A stretch of DNA of 64,000 nucleotides from Sphaerisporangium sp040685555 (GCF_040685555.1 NZ_JBFBIK010000005.1:1-64000); one strand, 5' to 3'; positions 49,409 through 57,978 are shown, counted from the first letter of the stretch. A program made the numbers and translations. Notes: generated by a model not told the origin, from the letters alone.

Positions 49409-49504
49409 ACCCTGGTCGGCGCCTCCGTCTTCCTGGCCTCGCGCGCCTCCGGCTACGTCAACGGGCACGTGCTGGCCGTCGACGGGGGCTGGCTCGCCCG
49501 GTGA
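49409..49504 (+). pseudogene. C-terminal relic of an SDR (KDG/gluconate dehydrogenase type)
   Basis: In another frame from the IclR relic, 31 codons end TLVGASVFLASRASGYVNGH, VLAVDGGWLAR, stop at 49502-49504: the C-terminal strand of classical SDRs. The join to the IclR relic occurs within a few bases, so a deletion fused the two ends. Confidence 0.75.
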
Positions 49505-49542
49505 CGCCGCCGGCGCGGACCGTACTACGGGATGCCTGTTAG

Positions 49543-49548
49543 TAGGCT
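49543..49548 (+). promoter_or_regulatory. -10 hexamer TAGGCT of iclR (leaderless)
   Basis: TAGGCT lies 6 nt before GTG 49555; no ribosome binding site is present. Confidence 0.45.
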
Positions 49549-49554
49549 CAGGAC

Positions 49555-50319
49555 GTGGTCAGGCAAGGCAGCTCCATCGACAAGGCGCTGGCGGTGCTCG
49601 AGGCGATCGCCGAGCACCACCGCGTGACCGACATCGCCGCGGCGACCGGCGTCTCCAAGTCGACCGTTCACCGCATCCTGCAGTCGCTCGTCGAGTGGGG
49701 GTTCGCCCGCCCCGACGGCGCCGGGGGGTACGAGCCGGGGCCGCGCATCCTCACCCTGGCGGGCAAGGTCATGAGCCGCTTCGACCCCTCGCGGCAGGCG
49801 TCCGCCGCCCTTCGTGCCCTGCGCGAGAGCACGGGCTACACCACCCACTTCGGCATCCGCAGCGGCGACGAGGCGGTCTACGTCGACAAGCTGGAGGGCC
49901 GCAGGCCCTACCAGATGCCCTCCCGGGTCGGCATGAGCCTGCGCCTGCACAGCACCGCCATCGGCAAGGCGATCCTCGCCGAACTGACCGACGACGAGGT
50001 CCGCGCCGTCGCCGGGCGCACCGGCCTGCCGCGGCTGACCCCCGCGACCCTGACCGGCGTGGACGACCTGCTGGCGCACCTCGGCAAGGTGCGGGCGCGC
50101 GGCTACGCCATGGACGAGGAGGAGAACGAGCCCGGCATCCGCTGCGTCGGCGCGGCGGTCTTCGACCACACCGGCCGGGTGCTGGGCGGCATCTCGATCT
50201 CCTCGCTCGCCATGGACATGGAGAGCGAGGTGCTGGAGGAGCTCGCCCCCGTGGTCACCGCCGCCGCCCGCGACGTCTCGCTCGCCCTCGGCGCCCCGAC
50301 CGCGGCCGTCGCGCGCTGA
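49555..50319 (+). CDS. IclR-family transcriptional regulator
   Basis: 254 residues, GTG 49555. N-terminal winged HTH (SIDKALAVLEAIAEHHRVTDIAAATGVSKSTVHRILQSLVEWGFARPD, 7-55) and C-terminal effector domain (YTTHFGIRSGDEAVYVDKLEGRRPYQMPSRVGMSLRLHSTAIGKAILAEL; GYAMDEEENEPGIRCVGAAVFDHTGRVLGGISISS). KdgR-like IclR proteins sense KDG or related keto sugar acids. The neighbouring KDG-kinase-like gene is convergent, 24 bp away. It likely controls the island, perhaps with the motifs near 51321. Confidence 0.88.
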   Translation: MVRQGSSIDKALAVLEAIAEHHRVTDIAAATGVSKSTVHRILQSLVEWGFARPDGAGGYEPGPRILTLAGKVMSRFDPSRQASAALRALRESTGYTTHFGIRSGDEAVYVDKLEGRRPYQMPSRVGMSLRLHSTAIGKAILAELTDDEVRAVAGRTGLPRLTPATLTGVDDLLAHLGKVRARGYAMDEEENEPGIRCVGAAVFDHTGRVLGGISISSLAMDMESEVLEELAPVVTAAARDVSLALGAPTAAVAR

Positions 50320-50343
50320 CCCGTCAGAGCGGCCGTCCGGCCG

Positions 50344-51303
50344 TCACGCCAAGGTCGTGTCGGACGTTCCTGAAAGCTCCCCGAGCAGCCGCTGGATGTC
50401 CTCGGGCGTTGCCACCCGCCCGGTGCCTCCCTGGCCCTCCAGGCTGACGGCCGCGGCGGCCGTGCCGGCCCGTACGGCCTCGCGGAGCGGGTCTCCGGCG
50501 GAGAGCCTGGCCGCGACCGTCCCGGCGAAGGCGTCGCCCGCCCCGGTCTGGTCCACGATCGTCCCCGCGGGGACGGCGGGGATCTCCACGGGCGGCCCGC
50601 CGTCCCGCTCGCCGAGAAGCACCCCGTCGGCACCCCGGGTGATGGCCACGGCCCGCGCGCCGAGCCCCAGGCACGCCCGTACGGCCTCGGCGGGGTCTGC
50701 GGTATTGAGGAGCGGCAGGCTGTCGCCGGGGCACGAGGGGGTCACCAGGGCGGCGTACGGGGCGAGCTCCGCGAGCGCGCCGGCCGCCGCCTCGGCGCCG
50801 GTGAGCCGCGAGCGGTAGTTCGGGTCGTAGACGACCTTGCCCCCGGCCTCGTGCACGATCTCGGCGGCGTGGCGCACCGCGTGGGCGCAGGAGGCCGACA
50901 GCGCGGCGGTGACGCCGCTGACGAGCAGGACGGACGTCTGCGCGAGAGGGGCCGCCGAGACGTCCGACGGGCCCATCCTGGAGGCCGCGCTGCCCGCCCG
51001 CATGTAGCCGAAGGCGCGCTCCCCGCTCGGGTCGGCGCCCACGGCGTAGGCGCCGGTGGAGCCCGGGCCCTGGCGCATCCAGCGGGTGTCGACGCCGTGG
51101 GCGGCGGCGAAGCGGATCAGCCGCTCCCCGAACTCGTCCTCGCCCACCAGCGTCACCAGGGCGACGTGCGCGCCGGTCGCGGCGGCCGCCACGGCGGCGT
51201 TCAGCGCGTCACCGGAGAAGGACAGGTGAAAGGTGTCCGCCTCGGTCAGGGGAGCGGACGCCGAGAACTCGACCAGCGGCTCCCCGATCACCATCACGTC
51301 CAC
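50344..51303 (-). CDS. PfkB-family sugar kinase (2-keto-3-deoxygluconate kinase-like)
   Basis: 319 residues, GTG 51303 with AAGGAG 7 nt upstream. MVIGEPLVEFSA start and GDALNAAVAAAATGAHVALVTLVGEDEFG are the first PfkB signature; VVYDPNYRSRL (about 159-169) is typical of KDG kinases; IVDQTGAGDAFAGTVAARL is the second signature with the catalytic Asp. KDG kinase phosphorylates 2-keto-3-deoxygluconate, the product of hexuronate or sugar-acid dehydratases. This agrees with the udh-like gene and the dehydratase relic. A closely related ribo- or fructokinase role cannot be excluded. Confidence 0.82.
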   Translation of the reverse strand: MDVMVIGEPLVEFSASAPLTEADTFHLSFSGDALNAAVAAAATGAHVALVTLVGEDEFGERLIRFAAAHGVDTRWMRQGPGSTGAYAVGADPSGERAFGYMRAGSAASRMGPSDVSAAPLAQTSVLLVSGVTAALSASCAHAVRHAAEIVHEAGGKVVYDPNYRSRLTGAEAAAGALAELAPYAALVTPSCPGDSLPLLNTADPAEAVRACLGLGARAVAITRGADGVLLGERDGGPPVEIPAVPAGTIVDQTGAGDAFAGTVAARLSAGDPLREAVRAGTAAAAVSLEGQGGTGRVATPEDIQRLLGELSGTSDTTLA

Positions 51304-51320
51304 GGCGAACTCCTTCTTGG

Positions 51321-51593
51321 TTCATGTAGTGGAATTTGATTTTATGTCATGCAACAGATGCCAAATCGGAGGACAACATGCCAAACATCACCGTGGAAAT
51401 GCTGTCGGGGCGGACCATGGGCCAGCGCCGTGACTTCGTGGCCGCCGTGACAGAAGTGCCGTCGACATTCTCAAGGCGCGCAAGGGGGCCGTCCGCATCG
51501 TCTTCTGGCAGATCGAGAAGTCCGACGTGGCCAACGGTGCGGACATCAGTCCTCCTTCCAACTTGCCATTGGATGGAGATTCCATTACATGAA
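51321..51593. repeat. Inverted repeat flanking the tautomerase relic
   Basis: TTCATGTAGTGGAAT (51321-51335) and ATTCCATTACATGAA (51579-51593) are reverse complements at 14 of 15 positions, 243 bp apart, in an unusually AT-rich patch. Copy 1 lies 18 bp before the PfkB start. Shared operators of a regulator, for instance the IclR protein, or ends of a small element are both possible. Confidence 0.5.
51378..51592 (+). pseudogene. 4-oxalocrotonate tautomerase-family gene with frameshift
   Basis: ATG 51378 follows CGGAGG at good distance. The first frame gives PNITVEMLSGRTMGQRRDF, including catalytic Pro1, and VAAVTE; then homology jumps at 51456-51458 to the +2 frame AVDILKARKGAVRIVF, WQIEKSDVANGADIS, ending at 51590-51592. 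One base lost or two gained explains it. A true tautomerase needs about 62-75 uninterrupted codons. It is convergent in context with nothing and lies between the inverted repeats. Confidence 0.75.
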
Positions 51594-51668
51594 ACGTGAT
51601 GTCAATACATAGAACACATTCGCGTGAAGGCCCGGCGCGCCGTCCGAGCGCCAAGCCCGCCTCATGCG

Positions 51669-51674
51669 TACCCT
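51669..51674 (+). promoter_or_regulatory. -10 hexamer TACCCT of ftsK (leaderless)
   Basis: TACCCT lies 7 nt before ATG 51682; no ribosome binding site. This decides for 51682 over an ATG at 51664. Confidence 0.45.
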
Positions 51675-51681
51675 CGGTACC

Positions 51682-54231
51682 ATGGCCACCCGTACGTCGA
51701 AAACCACCCCAAAGGGGTCGGCGAAGCGGTCCACGTCGTCGCGAACGTCCCCCGCCAAGCGGCCGACCGGCACGCGGGCCACGGGCGCGCGGTCGGGGGG
51801 CCGACCGCCCGCCCGCCGTCCGGCATCCGCACCCCCCGACCCGATCAGCTGGGTCTTCCTGGCGATCGGCAAGCTGTTCATCGGCGTGTGGCTGCTCTTC
51901 GCGAACGGCATCGGCACCGCCGCGCGCGCCTTCGGGCAGCAGGCCCGCGAGCTCGACCCGGCCCACCGCCGCGACGGCCTCGGCCTGGCGGTGCTGGGAG
52001 GGGCGATCGTCCTCGCCGCGATGACCTGGCGCACCACCCACGGGACGGTCGCGACGGTGGTCGACGCCGTCATGCGCGGCGCCCTGGGGTCGCTGGCCTG
52101 GTCCGTGCCCATCCTGCTCGCGCTGATCGCGTGGCGCCTGCTCAGGCATCCCGACCAGAACGCCGACACCGGCCGCATGATGATCGGCTGGACCGCCCTG
52201 CTGGCCGGCCTGCTCGGCATCATCCACGTCGCGCACGCCACGCCGTACCCCTCGGGCCCGGCCAAGACCGACGGCATGGACAAGGTCTCGGCGGCCGGCG
52301 GCATGATCGGGTTCATCGTCTCCGCGCCGCCGGCCAGCATCCTGCCGGCGTTCATCACGATCCCGCTGCTCCTGCTGCTCTCGGGGTTCGGGGTGCTCGT
52401 GATCACCGCGACGCCGGTCCACCGGGTGCCCGAGCGCCTGGCCGAGATCCAGCACATGCTCTTCCAGAAGAGCGGGGGAGAGGCGGCCCCGGGCAAGACG
52501 GGCGAGCGCGTCAGGCGCCCCCGCAAGCCCCGCGGCACGTCCTCCGGCGCCGGCAAGGGTGGCGAGCAGGAGCTCGGCGAGCACATCAAGCCCTACGACA
52601 CCCCGCTCATCGCCGACGCCCCCGGCAAGGTCTCCGACCACTCCCCGGAGATCGTGCCCGGCCTGGTGGACGAGGACGAGCCGCCGGAGCCGCCGGGCGT
52701 GCCCGAGCCTCCCCATCCCTCGCCGCCGCCGCGCAAGGTCGAGCAGCTCGTGCTCTCGCCGCAGGCGGGCCCGTACGCCCTGCCGGATGTGCAGGTGCTG
52801 CGCCCTGGCAGCGCCCCGAAGCCGCAGACCAAGGCGAACACCATTGTGGTCAACGCGCTCAGCAGCGTCCTGGAGCAGTTCGCCATCGACGCCCAGGTGA
52901 TCGGGTTCACCCGGGGCCCGACGGTCACGCGGTACGAGATCGAGCTGGGGCCGGCGGTGAAGGTGGAGAAGGTCACCGCCCTCACCAAGAACATCGCCTA
53001 TGCCGTTAAATCGGCAGATGTCCGGATCTTGTCCCCGATTCCCGGCAAGTCGGCGATCGGGGTCGAGATCCCCAATACCGACAAGGACCTGGTCAGCCTC
53101 GGCGACGTGCTCCGCTCGCAGGTGGCCATGGCCGACCACCACCCGATGATCGTGGGGCTCGGCAAGGACGTCGAGGGCCGCACCATAGTGGCCAACCTGG
53201 CCAAGATGCCCCACCTGCTCATCGCGGGCGCCACCGGCGCCGGCAAGTCGGTGTGCGTCAACGGGCTCATCACCTCGATCCTGATGCGGGCCACGCCCGA
53301 CGAGGTGCGCATGGTGCTCGTCGACCCCAAGCGGGTGGAGCTGAACACCTATGAGGGCATCCCCCACCTGATCACGCCCATCATCACCAACCCGAAGAAG
53401 GCCGCAGAGGCCCTCGAATGGGTCGTCGGCGAGATGGACCGCCGCTACGACGACCTAGCCGCCAGCGGCTTCCGGCACGTGGACGAGTTCAACAAGGCGG
53501 TGCGGGCGGGCAAGCTGGTGCCCCCGCCCGGGAGCGAGCGGGTCTACCAGCCCTATCCCTACCTGCTCGTCATCATCGACGAGCTGGCCGACCTCATGAT
53601 GGTCGCCCCCCGGGACGTCGAGGACTCCATCGTCCGCATCACCCAGCTCGCGCGCGCCGCGGGCATCCACCTGGTCATCGCCACCCAGCGCCCGTCGGTC
53701 GACGTCGTGACCGGCCTCATCAAGGCGAACGTGCCGTCCAGGCTGGCGTTCGCGACCTCCTCGCTCGCCGACTCCCGGGTCATCCTCGACCAGCCGGGCG
53801 CCGAGAAGCTCGTCGGGCAGGGCGACGCGCTCTTCCTGCCGATGGGCGCGAGCAAGCCCATGCGGCTGCAGAACGCCTTCCTGTCCGAGAAGGAGATCAA
53901 CGACGTCGTCGGCCACTGCAAGGCGCAGATGCAGGTGGAGTACCGCGACGACGTCGCCGCGGTCGCGACGGCCAAGCGCGAGATCGACGAGGACATCGGC
54001 GACGACCTCGACCTGCTGGTCCAGGCGGCCGAGCTGATCGTGTCCACGCAGTTCGGCTCCACCTCGATGCTGCAGCGCAAGCTGCGCGTCGGGTTCGCCA
54101 AGGCCGGCCGCCTGATGGACCTGCTGGAGAGCAGGAACGTCGTCGGCCCGAGCGAGGGCTCCAAGGCTCGCGAGGTCATGGTGAAACCCGATGAGTTGCC
54201 CGGCCTGCTCGCCGACTTGCGGGGAGAGTGA
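51682..54231 (+). CDS. ftsK: FtsK/SpoIIIE-family DNA translocase
   Basis: 849 residues. A basic Thr/Lys/Arg-rich N-terminus (1-50), four transmembrane helices within about 55-250 (WVFLAIGKLFIGVWLLFANG; LAVLGGAIVLAAMTW; a pair ending ALIAWRLL; FITIPLLLLLSGFGVLVI), a Pro/charged linker to about 370, then the motor: Walker A GATGAGKS at 516-523, Walker B LLVIIDELADLM with Asp633/Glu634, and the C-terminal gamma winged helix (LLVQAAELIVSTQFGSTSMLQRKLRVGFAKAGRLMD). It pumps chromosomal DNA at the division septum, essential in sporulation septation. Standard position in actinobacteria. Confidence 0.95.
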   Translation: MATRTSKTTPKGSAKRSTSSRTSPAKRPTGTRATGARSGGRPPARRPASAPPDPISWVFLAIGKLFIGVWLLFANGIGTAARAFGQQARELDPAHRRDGLGLAVLGGAIVLAAMTWRTTHGTVATVVDAVMRGALGSLAWSVPILLALIAWRLLRHPDQNADTGRMMIGWTALLAGLLGIIHVAHATPYPSGPAKTDGMDKVSAAGGMIGFIVSAPPASILPAFITIPLLLLLSGFGVLVITATPVHRVPERLAEIQHMLFQKSGGEAAPGKTGERVRRPRKPRGTSSGAGKGGEQELGEHIKPYDTPLIADAPGKVSDHSPEIVPGLVDEDEPPEPPGVPEPPHPSPPPRKVEQLVLSPQAGPYALPDVQVLRPGSAPKPQTKANTIVVNALSSVLEQFAIDAQVIGFTRGPTVTRYEIELGPAVKVEKVTALTKNIAYAVKSADVRILSPIPGKSAIGVEIPNTDKDLVSLGDVLRSQVAMADHHPMIVGLGKDVEGRTIVANLAKMPHLLIAGATGAGKSVCVNGLITSILMRATPDEVRMVLVDPKRVELNTYEGIPHLITPIITNPKKAAEALEWVVGEMDRRYDDLAASGFRHVDEFNKAVRAGKLVPPPGSERVYQPYPYLLVIIDELADLMMVAPRDVEDSIVRITQLARAAGIHLVIATQRPSVDVVTGLIKANVPSRLAFATSSLADSRVILDQPGAEKLVGQGDALFLPMGASKPMRLQNAFLSEKEINDVVGHCKAQMQVEYRDDVAAVATAKREIDEDIGDDLDLLVQAAELIVSTQFGSTSMLQRKLRVGFAKAGRLMDLLESRNVVGPSEGSKAREVMVKPDELPGLLADLRGE

Positions 54232-54328
54232 CCCCTCCGCCACCGTCCCCCTCGATAACTGGTTGAATGTGAATGACTACGCATCGTCGGAATACGGGCG
54301 CAGCGCAGGTGCACGGCGAGGGGGACGT

Positions 54329-55072
54329 ATGAGCATTGGAGTGACGCTGGCCGCGGCACGCAACGCGGCAGGCATGACGGTCGCTCAGCTGAGCGGCCGC
54401 ACGCGGGTCAGAGAAACGGTCATCTACGCCATAGAGCGGGACGATTTCTCGCTCTGCGGGGGCGACTTCTACGCGAGAGGTCACGTCCGCAACATCGCCA
54501 GGACGCTCGGGCTCGATCCCGACGTCATCGTGCACCAGTACGACGAGGAACACGGTGGTGTGCCGCTTCCCGTGCGCGCCGCGGCGGTCTTCCAGGCCGA
54601 GAGCACGATCAAACTTCGCGACCGCCGCAGCCCCAACTGGTCCACCGCGATGGCGATAGCCCTGGCCATCGTCGCGGTCTTCGGCGTGACCCGGGTGATG
54701 AGCGGCTCCGGCGACACTCTCGCCACGGGTGCCGATCTGAAGCCCACGCCCACCCCCAAGGGGTCCACCACGACCAGGCCCTCCACCAACCCGAAGGCGG
54801 CCAAGCCGGCGAGCGACCTGGTGACACTCCAGGTCAAGGCCAACAAGCCGTCGTGGGTGGAGGTCAGCGACAGCAAGGGCAAGCAGATGTTCCGCGGCAC
54901 GATGCCCGCGGGGCAGACCGCCACCTGGAAGACGCACAAGGAGATGCGGGTCACCATCGGCAACGCCGGAGGAGTCGATCTTCAGGTGAACGGCAAGCAC
55001 GTCGGCGTGCCGGGGAAGGTCGGGCAGCTCGTCCGCAGATCCTTCGGCCCGGAAGAGCCCGGCTCCAGATGA
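54329..55072 (+). CDS. RodZ-like HTH membrane protein (DUF4115)
   Basis: 247 residues, ATG 54329 with GAGGGGGA upstream. Residues 1-65 are an Xre-type HTH (VTLAAARNAAGMTVAQLSGRTRVRETVIYAIERDDFSLCGGDFYARGHVRNIARTLGLD); a single transmembrane segment (WSTAMAIALAIVAVFGVTRVM, about 107-127) follows; then a Thr/Pro/Lys linker and a DUF4115 beta domain (LVTLQVKANKPSWVEVSDSKGKQMFRGTMPAGQTATW) outside the cell. RodZ in rods links MreB to the cell wall; in filamentous actinomycetes the role is less defined but the gene stands between ftsK and rimO as usual. Confidence 0.9.
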   Translation: MSIGVTLAAARNAAGMTVAQLSGRTRVRETVIYAIERDDFSLCGGDFYARGHVRNIARTLGLDPDVIVHQYDEEHGGVPLPVRAAAVFQAESTIKLRDRRSPNWSTAMAIALAIVAVFGVTRVMSGSGDTLATGADLKPTPTPKGSTTTRPSTNPKAAKPASDLVTLQVKANKPSWVEVSDSKGKQMFRGTMPAGQTATWKTHKEMRVTIGNAGGVDLQVNGKHVGVPGKVGQLVRRSFGPEEPGSR

Positions 55073-55201
55073 TCCCGGTCGCGATCGGACCTGACCCCGG
55101 TCGCTCCCGGCGGCGCCGCCCGACGTGATCCATAGGCGCGGCTCAGGGCGGCGGGTGGCGGAAGAACGGGGGGAGTGCGTCAGGCGGTGGCCAACTCCCG
55201 A

Positions 55202-55207
55202 TACCGT
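55202..55207 (+). promoter_or_regulatory. -10 hexamer TACCGT of rimO (leaderless)
   Basis: TACCGT ends 9 nt before ATG 55217; no convincing ribosome binding site. It starts the rimO-pgsA-cinA unit. Confidence 0.4.
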
Positions 55208-55216
55208 AGAGCCATC

Positions 55217-56629
55217 ATGTCTTCCCGCCGAACCGCATCGCTGATCACACTGGGCTGCGCGCGCAACGAAGTCGACTCCGAGGAGCTCGCCGCGCGCATG
55301 GAGGCCGCCGGGTGGCAGCTCGACGACGACAACCCCGATGTCGTCGTCGTCAACACCTGTGGCTTCATCGACTCGGCGAAGAAGGACTCCATCGACACGC
55401 TGCTCGCCGCGTCGGATTCCGGCGCCAAGGTGGTCGCCGCCGGCTGCATGGCCGAGCGCTACGGCAAGGAGCTGGCGGAGGCGCTTCCCGAGGCCTCCGC
55501 CGTCATCTCCTTCGACGACTACACCGACATCGGCGCGCGTCTCGATGACGTCCTCGACGGCCGTCCGCTCAAGCCCCACAGCCCGCGTGACCGCCGCACG
55601 CTGCTGCCCATCAGCCCCGTCGAGCGCTCTACCGGCGGGGCCCACGCCCACATCCCCGGCCACGGCGAGCTGCCCGAGGGCATCGCGCCCGCCAGCGGCC
55701 CGCGCACCCTGCGCAAGCGGCTGTCCGGGGGCCCCGTGGCCTCGCTGAAGCTCGCCTCCGGGTGCGACCGCCGCTGCACCTTCTGCGCCATCCCCGCGTT
55801 CCGCGGCGCGTACGTCTCGCGCCGTCCCGACGAGCTGCTGGCCGAGGCCGCGTGGCTCGCCGGGCAGGGCGTCAAGGAGCTGGTGCTCGTCAGCGAGAAC
55901 TCCACCTCCTACGGCAAGGACCTCGGCGACCTTCGCGCCCTGGAGAAGCTGCTGCCCGAGCTCGCGGCCACCGAGGGCATCGAGCGGGTCCGCGTCAGCT
56001 ATCTTCAGCCGGCCGAGCTGCGCCCCGGCCTCATCGACGTGATCGCCGGCACCGAGGGCGTCGCGCCCTACTTCGACCTGTCCTTCCAGCACGCCAGCGG
56101 GCCGGTGCTGCGCCGCATGCGCCGCTTCGGCGACCCGCGCCGGTTCCTCGACCTGCTGGAGACGGTCCGCGACCGCGCTCCCGAGGTCGGCGTGCGCTCC
56201 AACTTCATCGTCGGCTTCCCGGGGGAGACCGAGGCCGAGTTCGCCGAGCTGGTCGGGTTCCTCGAAGAGGCCCGCCTCGACGTCATCGGCGTCTTCGGCT
56301 ACTCCGACGAGGACGGCACCGAGGCCGCGGGCTTCGGCGCCAAGCTCGACCAGGACACGATCGACGAGCGGGTGGCGGCGCTGACCGAGCTCGCCGAGGA
56401 GCTGACGGCCCAGCGCGCCGAGGAGCGCATCGGCACCGAGATCGAGGTGCTCGTCGAGGAAGACCTGGGTGACGGCGGCTACGAAGGCCGTGCCGCACAC
56501 CAGGGCCCCGAGGTCGACGGCTCGGTGACCGTCCAGGGCATCGGCCTCGTGCCCGGCCAGATCGTGCGGGCCACGGTCGTCGACGCCGAGGGGGTCGACC
56601 TGATCGCCCGAATCAAGGCCGGGCCATGA
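55217..56629 (+). CDS. rimO: Ribosomal protein S12 methylthiotransferase RimO
   Basis: 470 residues, ATG 55217. N-terminal UPF0004 domain with cysteines in ITLGCARNEVDSEEL (Cys14), VVNTCGFID and AAGCMAERYG for the auxiliary cluster; radical-SAM motif Cys183-x3-Cys187-x2-Cys190 in SGCDRRCTFC; RVSYLQPAEL, FQHASGPVLRRMRR and GFPGETEAEF; C-terminal TRAM domain. It methylthiolates the conserved Asp of ribosomal protein S12 using two Fe-S clusters. Its stop overlaps the next start by 4 nt. Confidence 0.96.
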   Translation: MSSRRTASLITLGCARNEVDSEELAARMEAAGWQLDDDNPDVVVVNTCGFIDSAKKDSIDTLLAASDSGAKVVAAGCMAERYGKELAEALPEASAVISFDDYTDIGARLDDVLDGRPLKPHSPRDRRTLLPISPVERSTGGAHAHIPGHGELPEGIAPASGPRTLRKRLSGGPVASLKLASGCDRRCTFCAIPAFRGAYVSRRPDELLAEAAWLAGQGVKELVLVSENSTSYGKDLGDLRALEKLLPELAATEGIERVRVSYLQPAELRPGLIDVIAGTEGVAPYFDLSFQHASGPVLRRMRRFGDPRRFLDLLETVRDRAPEVGVRSNFIVGFPGETEAEFAELVGFLEEARLDVIGVFGYSDEDGTEAAGFGAKLDQDTIDERVAALTELAEELTAQRAEERIGTEIEVLVEEDLGDGGYEGRAAHQGPEVDGSVTVQGIGLVPGQIVRATVVDAEGVDLIARIKAGP

Positions 56630-57231
56630 CCAACCCGCCGGAGATCGGCACCGAGCCCGTAGTGGAGTCCGTGGCTCGGCAGGTCAGCCCGTGGAACATC
56701 GCCAACGTGCTGACCGTCCTCCGGCTGGTGGTCGTCCCGTTCTTCGTCGCCTGTTTGTTCGTCGAGGGCTCCGGCTGGCGCACCGCGGCTCTCGTCGTCT
56801 TCCTGCTCGCCTCCCTGACCGACCAGCTCGACGGCTGGCTGGCCCGGCGGTACGGGCTGATCACCGATTTCGGCAAGATCGCCGATCCCATCGCCGACAA
56901 GGCGCTGATCGGCGCGGCACTCGTCACGCTCTCGGTGCTCGGCGAGCTCCCCTGGTGGATCACCGTCGTGATCATCGCCAGGGAGATCGGCGTCACCGCC
57001 CTGCGCTTCGCGGTGATCCGCCACGGCATCATCCCCGCCAGCTACGGCGGCAAGGTCAAGACCGTGCTGCAGATCGTGGCGATCGCGCTCTACATCTTCC
57101 CCGGCGTCCCCGGGCCGCTCAGGTGGGTGGCCATGGGGCTCGCCCTGGCCGTCACCGTGGTCACCGGGGTCGACTACGTCGTCCGCGCCCTGCGGCTGCG
57201 CAAGGTGGCCCAGAAGGCACGCGGCGGATGA
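56626..57231 (+). CDS. pgsA: CDP-diacylglycerol--glycerol-3-phosphate 3-phosphatidyltransferase
   Basis: 201 residues, ATG 56626 within ATGA overlap with rimO. The CDP-alcohol phosphotransferase motif DG-x2-AR-x8-G-x3-D-x3-D is present as DGWLARRYGLITDFGKIADPIAD (about residues 67-89). Four to six membrane helices surround it (ANVLTVLRLVVVPFFVACLFV; WITVVIIAREIGVTALRFAVI). It makes phosphatidylglycerol phosphate for membrane phospholipids. Its stop overlaps cinA by 4 nt (ATGA). Confidence 0.94.
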   Translation: MTNPPEIGTEPVVESVARQVSPWNIANVLTVLRLVVVPFFVACLFVEGSGWRTAALVVFLLASLTDQLDGWLARRYGLITDFGKIADPIADKALIGAALVTLSVLGELPWWITVVIIAREIGVTALRFAVIRHGIIPASYGGKVKTVLQIVAIALYIFPGVPGPLRWVAMGLALAVTVVTGVDYVVRALRLRKVAQKARGG

Positions 57232-57725
57232 CCTCGGCCGCCGCCGCCGACGTGCTGTCCCTCCTGGTGCGCCGGAAGGCCACGGTCGCGGTGGCCGAGT
57301 CGCTCACGGGCGGCCTGATCGGCGCCATGCTGACCATGCCGAGCGGGGCCTCCGCCGCCTTCCGGGGCGGGGTGATCGCCTACGCCACCGATCTGAAGGC
57401 CGCGATCCTCGGCGTCCCAAAAGATCTACTAGATCGGGAGGGCGCGGTCCATCCGGACGTCGCGGCGGCGATGGCGGCCGGCGTGCGGGCGCTCACCGGC
57501 TCCACGTACGGGCTGGCGGTGACCGGCGTGGCCGGGCCCGACGAGCAGGACGGCAAGGCGGTCGGCACGGTCCACATCGCCGTGAGCGGCCCTGAGGGCG
57601 CCATCTGGCGGCGAGACGGGGTTTTCCCGGGATCTCGCGAAAACATCCGTGAAAGTACGGTGCGGGAGGGTTTGGATCTCCTGAGAGGTGTGCTGGAGGC
57701 GCAAATGGGGGAACATTCCGGATGA
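57228..57725 (+). CDS. cinA: CinA C-terminal domain / nicotinamide mononucleotide deamidase
   Basis: 165 residues, ATG 57228. VAVAESLTGGLIGAMLTMPSGASAAFRGGVIAYATDLKAAILGV, VAAAMAAGVRALTGSTYGLAVTGVAGPD and GTVHIAVSGPEG are the stand-alone CinA C-domain signature (PncC-type). PncC turns NMN into NaMN, recycling NAD. The pgsA-cinA-clgR order is common in actinobacteria, including mycobacteria. Confidence 0.94.
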   Translation: MTSAAAADVLSLLVRRKATVAVAESLTGGLIGAMLTMPSGASAAFRGGVIAYATDLKAAILGVPKDLLDREGAVHPDVAAAMAAGVRALTGSTYGLAVTGVAGPDEQDGKAVGTVHIAVSGPEGAIWRRDGVFPGSRENIRESTVREGLDLLRGVLEAQMGEHSG

Positions 57726-57732
57726 TTACCGC

Positions 57733-57750
57733 GTTACGTCACCAGCGAAC
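57733..57750. promoter_or_regulatory. Partial ClgR box
   Basis: GTTACG-TCACCA-GCGAAC matches the spacing of the Streptomyces ClgR box GTTCGCYNNNNRGCG with a perfect right half and a degenerate left half. Its centre is about 60 bp before GTG 57802, where an activator would sit. Autoregulation is inferred. Confidence 0.35.
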
Positions 57751-57789
57751 ATGCTCCCCACGGTCTGCCGCCCTGTTGGTCGATGCGGG

Positions 57790-57795
57790 TACGGT
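57790..57795 (+). promoter_or_regulatory. -10 hexamer TACGGT of clgR
   Basis: TACGGT lies 6 nt before an in-frame GTG at 57802. It may give a leaderless longer ClgR or a 177-nt leader for the ATG at 57979. Confidence 0.45.
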
Positions 57796-57978
57796 GGAGC
57801 TGTGAGTGAGGTTCGTGACCCATCGGTGAGGAGCAGGTCCGGCGTACGCCCGGCAAAGGGGCCGAGCGAACCAATGATGACGGCGAGGAGCATGTACGAA
57901 GGGCATTCGAAAAACGGGCGATACGAACCGACCGCGCGGAGCGTCGTGAAGACGCCTGCGCCCGGGAGGGAGCGACAG

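Noticed and set aside
51336..51599. 88-codon ORF read as an intact hypothetical protein
   Set aside because: It is the frameshifted tautomerase: homology moves to another frame after codon 26 of the family start.
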